Below, in pieces: positions 10,247 to 19,422 of a stretch of DNA of 64,000 nt. A program made the position numbers and the translations under genes. How positions within the stretch are numbered: position 1 is the first letter of the stretch; each line of letters begins with the position of its first letter. Origin of the DNA: Marinobacter alexandrii. Lineage in GTDB: Bacteria; Bacteroidota; Bacteroidia; Cytophagales; Cyclobacteriaceae. The notes beneath the pieces were generated by a model. It was not told the DNA's origin. It searched no databases and was given only the letters and a program-made list of their open reading frames with translations. Location of the stretch: contig JBDWTN010000005.1 in assembly GCA_039984955.1 (NCBI GenBank), positions 893,484 through 957,483 of the forward strand, read 5' to 3'.

Positions 10247-11890
10247 TTACTTATCCTGGTCCCTTATGGATTTAAATTCCGATCCTTTTTTCCACTTCGG
10301 CCATTCATTCGAATTGGCAATCTGGTTTCCAACTTCAAGCAACAATTGTCCATCTAGTGCCATCCCATCATATGTCCAGCTATCCGAGTATTCATCTTGT
10401 GGGCGATGATATTGCGTATTGAGGTATACTTTATTTAAGCTATCAACATAGGCTACTCCTTTGGTCATGTGCTCATATCCACCTGAAGCGTAAAGTGCAG
10501 GAATACCTACTTTTGCAAATTGGAAATGGTCAGATCTAAAAAAATATCCTTTACCCGGATCTGGATCTGGGATAATATATCTCCCTTGTTTTTTTGCAAT
10601 TGCTTCTGCAATATCTTCAAGCTCTGACTGACCATACCCAACAACTGTCAAATCTTTCATGGGACCCCATGCTGTGATCCCGTCCATGTTGATGTTAGCT
10701 ACTGTTTTATTAGGAGGATAAATTGGGTTTTGAGCATAATGCTTAGATCCTAGTAATCCTTGCTCTTCAGCTGTTACTGCTAGAAAAACAACAGAGCGTT
10801 TTGGTTGATCCATTTTACTCATAGCTTCCGCAATTCCAAGTAACGTAGCAGTACCAGAAGCATTATCATGTGCTCCATTGTATATACTATCTCCATCTAT
10901 TTCCTGACTTATGCCCAAGTGGTCCCAATGAGCAGAATAAATAATGTATTCATCCGGTTTTTCAGAACCTGTAATATTAGCCACAACATTTTGAGATTTA
11001 TCTTTGGCAATCTTGTTCTTAACAGAAACTGATGCATTCAAGCCAAGGCTTTCTGCTTGAAAATCTCGACTTCTAGATTTTTCCGCATAATTCTTCATAT
11101 CAACATCCGATGCTTCAAAAACCTTTATGGCTGCCTTTCTAGTAATCCAGCCGAGCACTTCCGATTGATCAACAGCTCCTGATTGATCAAGGTAAAGACT
11201 TGCTCCTGACCAAGAATTGCGAACTACAGACCAACCATACCCTGCTGGTACTGTTTCATGAATAATTAAGCACCCTGCAGCTCCTTGTCTAGCTGCTTCT
11301 TCGTATTTATATGTCCATCGTCCATAATAGGTCATTGTTTCTCCTTTAAAGAAGGTTGAATCTCCAGAAGCAAATCCAGGATCATTGACAAGCACAACTA
11401 CCGTCTTCCCTTTCACATCCAGCCCTTCATAATCATTCCAATCGTACTCAGGTGCTACCACACCATATCCGACAAACACTAATTCAGAAGCATCTAAACT
11501 TACCTCATCCACCACTTTTTCTGTATAGACCACAAAATCTTCAAGGAGGTTAAGAACCACTTCGTTTGAGCCTCCGGATACGACCATGGTTTCAGATGGC
11601 ATAGCGGTAAGTTCTACCATAGGCACTTCTTGTACATACGATCCATTATTACCTGGTTCCAATCCATAAGACTTAAATTGATCTGTCAAATAATTGATTG
11701 TTTTAGTTTCACCTTCTGTGAAAGGTTTTCTTCCTTGAAAATCGTCAGAAGCCAGAACTTGAACATGATTCTTCAGGGAAGCTTCAGAAATAGATTGAAT
11801 GACTACTGCTGATTCTCCAGTTGAACTTGAGGAGTTATCACAAGAAAAAAGCAATAGCCCTATTGACCATATGGTTAGTAATTTCTTCAT
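10247..11890 (-). CDS. M28-family zinc metallopeptidase lipoprotein with PA domain
   Basis: 547 residues. The lipoprotein signal ends in LLLFSC (Cys17). A protease-associated-like region (GKTVVVLVNDPGF, GAAGCLIIHE) sits inside the N-terminal half. The M28 zinc-site motifs are all present in order: AHWDHLG (about 318), HDNASGTA (about 340), AEEQGLLGS (about 375), NMDGI (about 402) and SDHFQFAKVGIPAL (about 453). The predicted role is an exo-acting aminopeptidase or carboxypeptidase anchored in the envelope that digests peptides in the periplasm or outside. It is monocistronic, with its own terminator downstream and a nitroreductase gene divergent to it. Confidence 0.93.
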   Translation of the reverse strand: MKKLLTIWSIGLLLFSCDNSSSSTGESAVVIQSISEASLKNHVQVLASDDFQGRKPFTEGETKTINYLTDQFKSYGLEPGNNGSYVQEVPMVELTAMPSETMVVSGGSNEVVLNLLEDFVVYTEKVVDEVSLDASELVFVGYGVVAPEYDWNDYEGLDVKGKTVVVLVNDPGFASGDSTFFKGETMTYYGRWTYKYEEAARQGAAGCLIIHETVPAGYGWSVVRNSWSGASLYLDQSGAVDQSEVLGWITRKAAIKVFEASDVDMKNYAEKSRSRDFQAESLGLNASVSVKNKIAKDKSQNVVANITGSEKPDEYIIYSAHWDHLGISQEIDGDSIYNGAHDNASGTATLLGIAEAMSKMDQPKRSVVFLAVTAEEQGLLGSKHYAQNPIYPPNKTVANINMDGITAWGPMKDLTVVGYGQSELEDIAEAIAKKQGRYIIPDPDPGKGYFFRSDHFQFAKVGIPALYASGGYEHMTKGVAYVDSLNKVYLNTQYHRPQDEYSDSWTYDGMALDGQLLLEVGNQIANSNEWPKWKKGSEFKSIRDQDK

Positions 11891-12028
11891 AGTTAGATTT
11901 TTATTGATCTCGAATTTAATTCAATTAAAAGAAGTTTTAGCTTCTGAGCTCATCTCATAGCACTTTCTTCTTAACTTCGATTTTCAGTTGAGGCTATTTA
12001 TCATCAACATGTAACCTTGAAAGTAATA

Positions 12029-12709
12029 ATGGATAAGAAAAACATCAATGGACATCCACATGTGAGTTATGAAAGGGATGTATATGAATTAAGTGAGGCA
12101 GAGGACAGAGCTAAATCATACTATGAGTGGCTAGATACTCGTAGAACGGTACGAGATATTTCAGACAAACCTGTTAGCAAAGAACTAATAGAAAACCTGA
12201 TCATGGCGGGATCTACAGCGCCCTCTGGAGCACACAAACAACCCTGGACTTTCTGCGCCATTTCTAATGCCGAGATGAAAAAAGCCATCAGAGAAGCTGC
12301 CGAAAAGGAAGAATATGACAGCTATCATGGACGTATGAGTGAACGTTGGATTAAAGATCTGGAGCCAATAGGAACAGACTGGAACAAACCCTTTTTGGAA
12401 GAGTCACCATGGCTGGTTATCATATTCAAGCGAGTGTTTGAAATGGAGGATGGAGTGAAAAACAATAACTATTATGTCAATGAATCAGTAGGTATTGCTT
12501 GCGGGATGATTATATCCGCGATTCATAAGGCTGGCCTAGTTACACTGACACATACGCCATCTCCGATGAACTTCCTTACGAAAATTTTAAATCGTCCAGA
12601 TAATGAGCGTCCTTATCTATTACTTCCAATAGGGTACCCAAAGAAAGAGGTATTTGTTCCTGACCTGGCGAGAAAGCCACTAGAAGACGTTGCTATATTT
12701 TATGAATGA
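12029..12709 (+). CDS. Nitroreductase-family flavin oxidoreductase
   Basis: 226 residues from the ATG at 12029 (an in-frame TTG at 12017 would add four residues; the ATG is preferred). The nitroreductase signature is clear: TRRTVRDISDKPV for the FMN phosphate site, MAGSTAPSGAHKQPW, and a C-terminal LLLPIGYPKK before a short tail. The early RR.VRDIS and GSTAPSGAHKQPW motifs resemble the iodotyrosine-deiodinase-like branch. It should bind FMN and reduce a small aromatic or quinone-like substrate with NAD(P)H; the substrate is not inferable. It stands alone; the operator-like element starting at 12712 begins immediately after its stop codon. Confidence 0.9.
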   Translation: MDKKNINGHPHVSYERDVYELSEAEDRAKSYYEWLDTRRTVRDISDKPVSKELIENLIMAGSTAPSGAHKQPWTFCAISNAEMKKAIREAAEKEEYDSYHGRMSERWIKDLEPIGTDWNKPFLEESPWLVIIFKRVFEMEDGVKNNNYYVNESVGIACGMIISAIHKAGLVTLTHTPSPMNFLTKILNRPDNERPYLLLPIGYPKKEVFVPDLARKPLEDVAIFYE

Positions 12710-12711
12710 TT

Positions 12712-12767
12712 TGGCAGGATACTAAAGCAAGTTGGCAGAATTATTAAAAAGTGAAACCATAGCTTTG
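12712..12767 (+). promoter_or_regulatory. Candidate AraC-type operator-promoter A (TGGCAG-N15-TGGCAG-N21-TAnnTTTG)
   Basis: TGGCAG occurs at 12712-12717 and again at 12733-12738, a direct repeat with a 21-bp period, two helical turns apart. Starting 27 bp after the second copy is TAGCTTTG (12760-12767), a perfect Bacteroidota -7 box. The same arrangement with the same spacings occurs at 15755-15810. Direct repeats two turns apart next to a promoter fit the binding mode of AraC-type regulators, and the gene between the two sites encodes one. Confidence 0.6.
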
Positions 12768-12773
12768 ATATTG

Positions 12774-12847
12774 AAATCCACCTAATCACGCATAACACCG
12801 TGGATAGAAGTTGAGCTCCTCTGATCTATTCAGGGGGGCTTTTTTTA
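12774..12847 (+). ncRNA. Candidate small RNA of about 73 nt driven by operator-promoter A
   Basis: Initiation about 7 nt past the -7 box at 12760-12767 would start near 12774, and the terminator hairpin with its T run ends near 12847. The RNA would contain a 5' hairpin (ATCCAC 12776-12781 with GTGGAT 12800-12805) followed by the terminator hairpin. No ATG-started reading frame exists inside. It could instead be an attenuated leader for the regulator gene at 12875. Confidence 0.4.
12814..12847 (+). terminator. Rho-independent terminator before the hybrid kinase gene
   Basis: AGCTCCTCTGA (12814-12824) pairs with TCAGGGGGGCT (12830-12840), 11 bp including G-T pairs, with a 5-nt loop and seven T's after it. 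The T run overlaps TATCTTTA (12848-12855), a one-mismatch -7 box suited to start the gene at 12875. Confidence 0.75.
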
Positions 12848-12874
12848 TATCTTTAGTTGCCAAGTAATTCCGCC

Positions 12875-15745
12875 ATGAAAAAACTTATTCCATTTATACT
12901 AATCCTTCTTTCATCCATTCAGGCAAATTCACAATTGCGTCAATTCCTAGACAGCCTTAAAAATGATCTACAAACCGTAACAGATGACTCTTTAAGGTTT
13001 AGGGTATTAGATGAATTAGCCTGGACATATAGGCGTGTAAATGCAGACTCTGCATTGATGTATGCTAAAATGGAAATAGAGGCTGCAAAAAAACTGGATA
13101 ACGAACAGTTCCTTGCTTTTTGCTACTCAAACATTGGAATTATAAAAAAGGAAAATGAGCTTGAAGATTACGGAATAGAAGACCTACACAGATCTCTGGC
13201 AATCAACAGGAAGTTAAATAATCAAAGAGGTATTGCATCAAACAGCAACAATATTGGTAACGCATATGAAGTGATCGGAAAGTATGATTCCGCTATAAAA
13301 TATTTAACTCAATCCATTCAGATAAAGCTCGACATAGGGCAAGAAGCTTCAGCTGCTAGTACCATGAGTAACCTTGGATTAGTCTACAATCAAATGAATA
13401 ATCCTCAGAAGGCAATTGAATATTATGATGAAGCTATATCAATTGTTGGAGAAGAAGACCGAAGGGCAAGAGGGATATTCAATAATCTAGGAATAAGCTA
13501 TATGAAAATGGGGGCATATAGAAAAGCTAGAGAGTACTTTACAAAATCAATACAAGGTTTAGAACTTCTTCAGAACAAGAGGAATGTTGCGAGTACATAT
13601 GGTAACATCGGGGAAACCTATTTCAATGAAGGTATTTATGACTCGGCACTAATCTATGCAAAAAGGTCTTTCGCCCTTAAAAAGGAATTTGGTGAAAACC
13701 TTTCCCTGACATACCCTGCAATAAGTCTCGCTAAAATCTACATTGAACTTAATCAATTCAACAAAGCAAAAGAGAATGCTGAATTGGCTTACCGGATTGC
13801 TAATAATTCTTCAAGCTTGGAGAGAAAAGCTGAATCTACCTATCGGTTAGGAGTGGTGGAAGCCAATCTAAAGAATTTTGAACGTGCTGCTACGTTGTTT
13901 TTTGATTATACTCATATTCAGGATTCAATTAATGATGAAAACGTTATAAGACTTGCTGAAGAAACGGAGGCTAAGTTTCAAAATGAGCTTAAAGAAAAAG
14001 AGAACCAAATTTTAAGAGAAGAGGCATTAATTCAAGAACAAAAGATTCGTTCTCAAAACATCATCATTATTGCTATTGCTGTTATTCTTATTCTCTTGGT
14101 TGCTATTGCCATCCTTCTTAGGAAGCAACTCAGGGAGCGTAAGAAGCTTCTTCAAAAGATAGAAGGACAATCAGCCAAACTTAAGGAATTAGATCAGGCA
14201 AAGACGCGATTTTTTGCGAACATCTCACACGACCTCCGCTCTCCTCTTACACTTATTCTCGGTTCATTGGATAAAATCACCGAACGAGATTATGAAATCC
14301 TGGATAAAGAATCAAAAGAACTGCTGGATCTGGGGGTTAAGAATGGTAAGCGACTACTCTATCTCGCAGATGAGATCATGGATCTAACCAGATTAGAAGA
14401 AGGACAAGTAACCCTCGAGCTCCAATACGTGAAGATGGTTCCTTATCTAAGGCTTCTCACTAAAATGTTTAGCAGTGCTGCTGACATAAAAGCCATAGAA
14501 CTGAAATTTTCCAGTCACGCTGAGGATGAAACTTCATTGCAAATCGATCCACATCAATTTGAAAAAATCATTTATAACCTTCTCTCCAATGCTATTAAGT
14601 TCACTCCTCCTAATGGAACAGTAGATGTTCTGTTGGATACAGATCAAACCCACCTTCAAATCTCAATCACTGACTCTGGGCCAGGTATTCCTGAAGAAAG
14701 CTTGGACCTAATCTTTGACCGATATTACCAATCAGCAAATAAAAACACCTCGCAAGCAGGGGTCGGTATTGGTTTGGCCTTGGTGAAAGAGTTGGTTGAG
14801 TTACATAGTGGAACCATTAAGGCATCTAACGGAAATGATGGGACCATTTTCGCTGTTCGCTTCCCTTTCAAAAAGAATGATTGGGTATCAAAGGCTATTG
14901 TACCGGAACGCTCACTCGATGTAGTAACTCGAAATTCACTCTGGATAGACTTGCAAGAAGAAAAAGAGCGACTTCAAGTTCCAGGTATTAAAACAGTAAA
15001 TGAAGATGCCAAAGCAATTCTAATCGTGGAAGATCATCGAGAGCTAAGAACTTACCTCCAGAGTATTCTGAGTTCGGATTTCAGGGTGTATCTAGCAGCA
15101 AATGGCGCTAGTGCTTTAGATCTGTTGCAAACAGAAAAAATGGATCTGATCATCACAGATTTAATGATGCCATACATGGATGGGTTCGAGTTGGTTGATC
15201 ACTTAAAAAAAGACAAAGAACTAAAGAAAGTTCCAGTGATGGTGGTTAGTGCAAGAACTGATAAGGAAGAGAAGCTCGATTTGATATCAAAAGGTGCCGA
15301 AGATGTGATTAGCAAGCCATTTGATAAAGAGGAATTGATAGCCAAAATTCAAAACATCATGAGTCGTGATTGGGATAGTAATAAAGTACTATCTAAACTC
15401 TATGGAGATACCGCTGAGGAGTTTGAAAAAAACGTAATGCATAAACTTGAGAATCTTATCATCAAAAGAGTAGATGATCCACATCTATCGGTATTGGATC
15501 TGGCAGATGAAATGGCCGCCAGTGAACGTAAAGTCTATCGAATGATCAAGAAAATATCTGGGCTAACTCCATATGAGTTAATTAAAGAAGTTAGATGGCA
15601 ATACCTTGAAAACTATTTGAAAGACAATAAAGTAAGAACGGCCACAGAAGCTGCTCAGATTATAGGAATGAATAACGTAAGCTCGTTTGCTTCTCAGTAT
15701 AAAAATCGCTTTGACAGGTCTTTTAAGGATGTTTTGGACAGCTGA
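12875..15745 (+). CDS. Hybrid two-component regulator: periplasmic TPR sensor, histidine kinase, receiver and AraC DNA-binding domain in one chain
   Basis: 956 residues from the ATG at 12875 (a TTG at 12857 in frame is ignored because the ATG gives a clean signal peptide, MKKLIPFILILLSSIQANS). TPR-like repeats fill about residues 60-350 in the periplasm; one membrane helix (IIIIAIAVILILLVAIAILL) is at about 395-416. The HisKA box is FFANISHDLRSPLTLI with His near 451; the ATPase domain has NLLSNAIKFTPPNG and GVGIGLALVKELVELH. The receiver (about 712-825) has IITDLMMPYMDGFE with the phospho-acceptor Asp near 761 and ends in SKPFDKEEL. The last 80 residues are an AraC HTH (AASERKVYRMIKKISGLTPYE). 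The signal is unknown. Likely targets are the matching operator-promoters on either side, implying local regulation. Confidence 0.95.
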   Translation: MKKLIPFILILLSSIQANSQLRQFLDSLKNDLQTVTDDSLRFRVLDELAWTYRRVNADSALMYAKMEIEAAKKLDNEQFLAFCYSNIGIIKKENELEDYGIEDLHRSLAINRKLNNQRGIASNSNNIGNAYEVIGKYDSAIKYLTQSIQIKLDIGQEASAASTMSNLGLVYNQMNNPQKAIEYYDEAISIVGEEDRRARGIFNNLGISYMKMGAYRKAREYFTKSIQGLELLQNKRNVASTYGNIGETYFNEGIYDSALIYAKRSFALKKEFGENLSLTYPAISLAKIYIELNQFNKAKENAELAYRIANNSSSLERKAESTYRLGVVEANLKNFERAATLFFDYTHIQDSINDENVIRLAEETEAKFQNELKEKENQILREEALIQEQKIRSQNIIIIAIAVILILLVAIAILLRKQLRERKKLLQKIEGQSAKLKELDQAKTRFFANISHDLRSPLTLILGSLDKITERDYEILDKESKELLDLGVKNGKRLLYLADEIMDLTRLEEGQVTLELQYVKMVPYLRLLTKMFSSAADIKAIELKFSSHAEDETSLQIDPHQFEKIIYNLLSNAIKFTPPNGTVDVLLDTDQTHLQISITDSGPGIPEESLDLIFDRYYQSANKNTSQAGVGIGLALVKELVELHSGTIKASNGNDGTIFAVRFPFKKNDWVSKAIVPERSLDVVTRNSLWIDLQEEKERLQVPGIKTVNEDAKAILIVEDHRELRTYLQSILSSDFRVYLAANGASALDLLQTEKMDLIITDLMMPYMDGFELVDHLKKDKELKKVPVMVVSARTDKEEKLDLISKGAEDVISKPFDKEELIAKIQNIMSRDWDSNKVLSKLYGDTAEEFEKNVMHKLENLIIKRVDDPHLSVLDLADEMAASERKVYRMIKKISGLTPYELIKEVRWQYLENYLKDNKVRTATEAAQIIGMNNVSSFASQYKNRFDRSFKDVLDS

Positions 15746-15754
15746 GAGGCATTA

Positions 15755-15810
15755 TGGCAGAAAATGAAAGTAGGTTGGCAGGATTTGAAAAGTAAGCTAT
15801 CCTAATTTCG
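15755..15810 (+). promoter_or_regulatory. Candidate AraC-type operator-promoter B, twin of element A
   Basis: TGGCAG at 15755-15760 and 15776-15781 (period 21 bp), then TAATTTCG at 15803-15810, a one-mismatch -7 box that starts 27 bp after the start of the second repeat, as in element A. It lies between the regulator stop and the small gene starting at 15838, so it probably drives that gene under control of the regulator. Confidence 0.6.
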
Positions 15811-15837
15811 AAATATCAAACACCTAAAAATGCTGCC

Positions 15838-16050
15838 ATGGAAACCACCACACATATTAGAGTACTTTGGTATAATTCTTCATCAAGCTCCTATCAATTC
15901 GGAACATGGAATGATTTCAACCAACTCATTTCAAACGCAAGAAATCCGCAAGAAATTCATCCTTTAGAACGGTTCAGTGACGCATCTGACATTACACTTA
16001 AAAAGATTGCGAATGAACTAAATAAATGCACCCCAAGACATTTAAGATAA
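15838..16050 (+). CDS. Small soluble protein of unknown function, probable target of the adjacent regulator
   Basis: 70 residues without signal peptide or membrane helix. It starts METTTHIRVLWYNSSSSSYQFGT and ends in a basic tail (NKCTPRHLR). The N-terminal half looks like two beta strands followed by helices (FNQLISNARNPQEI, LKKIANELNK). It has its own promoter with the TGGCAG direct repeat upstream and a terminator downstream, so it is a one-gene transcription unit. I do not recognise a named family. The independent promoter, terminator and good coding pattern support a real gene. Confidence 0.7.
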   Translation: METTTHIRVLWYNSSSSSYQFGTWNDFNQLISNARNPQEIHPLERFSDASDITLKKIANELNKCTPRHLR

Positions 16051-16084
16051 TCCCCTGACTAGGGATTGACTATAGCTGGTTGAC

Positions 16085-16144
16085 AACCCTGGCACCTCAT
16101 CTTGATATTCATCATGATAGGACGTCAGGGTTTTTTTATCTTTG
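16085..16144 (+). terminator. Terminator of the small gene overlapping the next promoter
   Basis: AACCCTG (16085-16091) pairs with CAGGGTT (16126-16132), with further imperfect pairing in the loop, followed by a run of seven T's. TATCTTTG at 16137-16144 is a perfect TAnnTTTG -7 box, placed 22 bp before the ATG at 16167. Terminator and next promoter therefore overlap, the same layout as at 12841-12855. Confidence 0.7.
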
Positions 16145-16166
16145 ATAAATTAATCACGCCCCTATC

Positions 16167-16784
16167 ATGAAAACGATCCAATCTATTTTCGTAATGCTTC
16201 CATTTTTGGTTAGTGCTCAAGCAAAAACAACAGAAGAGCTTCGTTCTCAAAATTTCAAGAAATATGCTATTCAAAGCGCTGAGATTAATTATAAAATATC
16301 AGGTGACGCTGAAGGCGAAGAGTTCATGATCTTTCAGGATTATGGATGGAAAAGCCTCCGCCAACGTACAATGACTTTTGAGCTTTACGGAATAAGCAGT
16401 ACTCAAACGCTGGTTGAACTTAAAGATGGTGATTTCATCTACCGTATTAGTGAGGATGATAGCACATACCTTTTAAAAAAGGATTTTAAATGGAGTCAAC
16501 AAGCATCCTACAAACAGCCTGGAGAAGTGTCAGAAGCAATACTTTTTTCAATGGGAGGTGAACAATTACCCACTGATTCTACATTGTTAGATAAAAAGTG
16601 TCAGGTCTGGAGTTTTGAAGGTAAAGCACTTCAAGAACTTTGGGTATGGAATGGTTTGGTTCTCAAGAGAAAAGCAAAGCTCGGTGATCGTCTAATCACC
16701 ACAACTGCGACGAAAGTCCAGATTGACATAACACCTTTAGAAGGAATTTTCGAAATTCCATCCTATTTCAACGAAAAGAAATAA
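16167..16784 (+). CDS. Secreted protein of unknown function, possibly a LolA/DUF4412-like beta fold
   Basis: 205 residues; signal peptide MKTIQSIFVMLPFLVSAQA. The mature part alternates short beta strands: AEINYKISGDAEGEE, TQTLVELKDGDFIYRI, KCQVWSFEGKALQELWVWNG and LVLKRKAKLGD. The order 'measured strand, KKCQVW, G.. LQELWVWNGLVLK' is reminiscent of DUF4412 or lipoprotein-carrier-like proteins, where a central hydrophobic groove is built from such strands, but I cannot confirm it. It is the first gene of a compact group with the DUF423 gene, whose ATG directly follows its stop codon, so the two are probably co-translated. Confidence 0.75.
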   Translation: MKTIQSIFVMLPFLVSAQAKTTEELRSQNFKKYAIQSAEINYKISGDAEGEEFMIFQDYGWKSLRQRTMTFELYGISSTQTLVELKDGDFIYRISEDDSTYLLKKDFKWSQQASYKQPGEVSEAILFSMGGEQLPTDSTLLDKKCQVWSFEGKALQELWVWNGLVLKRKAKLGDRLITTTATKVQIDITPLEGIFEIPSYFNEKK

Positions 16785-17159
16785 ATGCATAAACTATTCC
16801 TTATCATTTCATCCATCTCAGGCATTATAGCTGTCGGGTTAGGCGCATTCGGAGCACACGCCTTGAAAAATAAACTTCAAACTGAAGGTACGTTCGATAC
16901 CTATCAAACAGCCATTCAATACCAGTTTTATCACACACTTGCTCTTATGGGAATTGCTATACTGCTTACTAAGTACCAAAACTCTTGGCTCAACTATGCC
17001 GGATACAGCATGACTTTTGGCATGTTGATATTTTCAGGATCACTCTATATTTTGTGCTTTACAGGAATGAAGTGGCTGGGTGCTATCACTCCCATTGGTG
17101 GTTTATTGCTCATCCTTGGCTGGGTTTTTGTGTTGCTTGCAGCTTTAAAAACTCTTTGA
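16785..17159 (+). CDS. DUF423 (YgdD/TMEM256-like) small inner-membrane protein
   Basis: 124 residues with four hydrophobic helices. The family hallmarks are visible: SGIIAVGLGAFGAHALKNKL near the N-terminus, FDTYQTAIQYQFYHTLALMGIAILL in the middle, and SGSLYILCFTGMKWLGAITPIGGLLLILGW near the end. Function of the family is unknown; the conserved GAFGAH helix and YHtLAL motif define it. It starts at the base after the preceding stop and overlaps the next start by one base (TGATG), indicating an operon. Confidence 0.9.
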   Translation: MHKLFLIISSISGIIAVGLGAFGAHALKNKLQTEGTFDTYQTAIQYQFYHTLALMGIAILLTKYQNSWLNYAGYSMTFGMLIFSGSLYILCFTGMKWLGAITPIGGLLLILGWVFVLLAALKTL

Positions 17160-17314
17160 TGCGAACAAAAGAATGTCCCTCCTGTGCAATGGACGTAGAT
17201 GCCAAAAGTAAGATTTGTCCCATTTGCCAATATGAATTTTCAGAAATAAAGGTTGGTTACAGATGGATAGCGATGGCATTGATCATTGTACTCTTACTTT
17301 ATCTTCTATTCTAG
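17159..17314 (+). CDS. Small zinc-ribbon protein with a C-terminal membrane anchor
   Basis: 51 residues starting at the ATG that overlaps the DUF423 stop by one base. Two CxxC knuckles (CPSCAMDVDAKSKICPIC) form a zinc-ribbon-like unit. After a short linker comes one membrane helix (WIAMALIIVLLLYLLF) that ends the protein. The ribbon would face the cytoplasm with the tail in the inner membrane. Similar short tail-anchored ribbons are common in Bacteroidota but lack a defined role. A longer open frame exists upstream in the same frame, but it only overlaps the DUF423 gene out of frame and is rejected. Confidence 0.8.
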   Translation: MRTKECPSCAMDVDAKSKICPICQYEFSEIKVGYRWIAMALIIVLLLYLLF

Positions 17315-17551
17315 TCATGATAAAGTCAATATTTGATTCATTTTTATTACAGCGATTTCTAAATTAATTCCCAACCTCTTTAAAAGGCTAAAACTTCATA
17401 AGTCGATAAAGTACTTTCAGAAATTATACAATCAGCTAATTTTGCAGATAATCAGAAAGGCGAAGGTCAAATAGAGACGTTGGGCGTAGTATAACATAAC
17501 ATCTAATAGCACTTTTTAAACTTAACCAAGCACATTACCGACCTATCTCAG

Positions 17552-19405
17552 ATGAAAATTATGGAAGACAATAAAATGCTAGATTATATTAAAAGTATAT
17601 TAGATAATATGCCTACTGATTGGTTGAACTTAACAACTCATCGGCTAGATATTTATAATGAAGAATTGGCCAAAACTCAATTCTTAGAGCAGTTTGAAAT
17701 CTTATTTAATGACAATAATTCCGATTCTGCCGCACTCAATGAATTACCCACTGCTTACGATTATATTCGATTAGGCCATCCATTATCCTGTTTGCTAGAA
17801 TGGACAATAGCTAACTTAAATAATCAAAACCCTGAGAATGCAATAAGTTTTTCATCAAGGACTACCCCAATTCTAGCCATTCTAAGAAAAAATCTATTAA
17901 CTAATAAAAACACACAAATCCTTTATACAGATAAACTGCCAGATTTCTTTGATACTGATATATTAAGGAGTATTTATGGCTATCAATTTAATTTAAAGAA
18001 CGTTGAGAACACATCGGCTATTCCCGAGTTTAACGGCAGTACTATTGTTGTTTCGCAGCAAGAAGAACTTGGCAATTTCAATCTTACTTCGAATATTGAT
18101 TTTTTTCTTAATGTTAATGATGCACTGGGAAGTATCTTATTAGTAAATGGCCAGCAAAACGAGAGTTATATCTCCGAAATTCAGCATGTAAGAAGAAGAG
18201 AGACCATAGCGATGACTCCTGCTAATTGCCTATCCGCTTTAAAATCCCTAATCAACAAGTCCTCTTTCAATACCCATGAAAGTGATGTGGAAGCAGACAA
18301 AAAACTCGTCTTGGATTCAATTGCATCCATTACTGGTTCAAACACGAAAGCATTAGTTGGTTCGAGTGGGCTATCTATTCAATACGCAATTATGATGGGT
18401 CTAATTCATGATGCTCTGGAAAAACACAAGGGGAAGGCCATTAAATTCATTGTCCCACCCAATTGCTATGGTGGAACAAATGATCAAGCGAGACGTGTTG
18501 CTGCATGCATTGATAATGTAGAGGTGGTAGATTTACCAGTTGATGGGGGTAACGATATGGTTCAAGGTGTTGGTGTCGTTCTAGATGAAATTGCTCTTGA
18601 AGATGCAATCCCTTATATCATTGTTGAAATTCCAACAAACCCTAGAGTTGAAGTTCCAGATCTTATAAAACTAAAAGATACTTTGAGCAAGGAACGTAAA
18701 ACATCAACAGGTGAAATTGCGATCGATCCAGTTTTTATTTTAGATCAAACATTCTGTCCCAACACACATTTTTTAGGTGAAGATGAAATACTCTCCACTA
18801 TTCGAGCAATTTCTTATGTGAGTGGCTCAAAATTTCCAAGTGGTGGACAATGTACTGCTGGCTATTGCATAGCAAATAAAAAAGCAGAAGCATTAATGGA
18901 AAAAATAGAAATGCATTTAAAACTTTGTGATAACGAAGCTACAGATCTTCAATATCAAATCTTGGCCAGGCAAATTCCTTCGATGAATCAACGAATCAAC
19001 GATGCTTACAGAAATACACGTAATTTTGTAAACTTCATCCATGAAACTCTACCAGGGGCGAAAATCAATTTTGTTTCAGAAGAACTGGCTGAAAAAGGAT
19101 TTACGCCCTCTGTGTTTTCGTTAGATCTTCCGACCAAAGGAAATACGGAAGAAGAAAAAGAAGCTTACAAGAGAGCCCTAAATCTTAAATTAATCAATCT
19201 AATGATTGACGAAATTCCCCATGAGAGTAAGTACTGCGTGAGCTATGGGCAATTAAAAGGGTGCTATTGGACAATACCAGCAACATCCACTCAAGGAACC
19301 ACGAAAGAAGGCGACAAAGATTATATCGCTCGTGTAGCGCTTTCTCCAAATATGGACCTGGAACTTCACAAAAAAGTTTTTTCAAGTTTTGTTGAAAATA
19401 TTTAA
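17552..19405 (+). CDS. PLP-dependent transferase of the Cys/Met metabolism (cystathionine gamma-synthase-like) superfamily, long Bacteroidota form
   Basis: 617 residues (ATG 17552; a second ATG at 17561 is possible). The N-terminal about 210 residues form an extra domain with [15 protein letters not shown] and [16 protein letters not shown]. The C-terminal part has a fold-type-I PLP core: [50 protein letters not shown] with the cofactor-binding Asp, and SGSKFPSGG, where the Lys should form the internal aldimine. Cys/Met-type enzymes carry out gamma- or beta-elimination and replacement on sulfur amino acids; the exact reaction is not inferable. It is followed 17 bp later by the VF530 gene and is probably co-transcribed with it. 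Confidence 0.85.
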   Translation: MKIMEDNKMLDYIKSILDNMPTDWLNLTTHRLDIYNEELAKTQFLEQFEILFNDNNSDSAALNELPTAYDYIRLGHPLSCLLEWTIANLNNQNPENAISFSSRTTPILAILRKNLLTNKNTQILYTDKLPDFFDTDILRSIYGYQFNLKNVENTSAIPEFNGSTIVVSQQEELGNFNLTSNIDFFLNVNDALGSILLVNGQQNESYISEIQHVRRRETIAMTPANCLSALKSLINKSSFNTHESDVEADKKLVLDSIASITGSNTKALVGSSGLSIQYAIMMGLIHDALEKHKGKAIKFIVPPNCYGGTNDQARRVAACIDNVEVVDLPVDGGNDMVQGVGVVLDEIALEDAIPYIIVEIPTNPRVEVPDLIKLKDTLSKERKTSTGEIAIDPVFILDQTFCPNTHFLGEDEILSTIRAISYVSGSKFPSGGQCTAGYCIANKKAEALMEKIEMHLKLCDNEATDLQYQILARQIPSMNQRINDAYRNTRNFVNFIHETLPGAKINFVSEELAEKGFTPSVFSLDLPTKGNTEEEKEAYKRALNLKLINLMIDEIPHESKYCVSYGQLKGCYWTIPATSTQGTTKEGDKDYIARVALSPNMDLELHKKVFSSFVENI

Positions 19406-19422
19406 CTACTAATAAGACTGTC

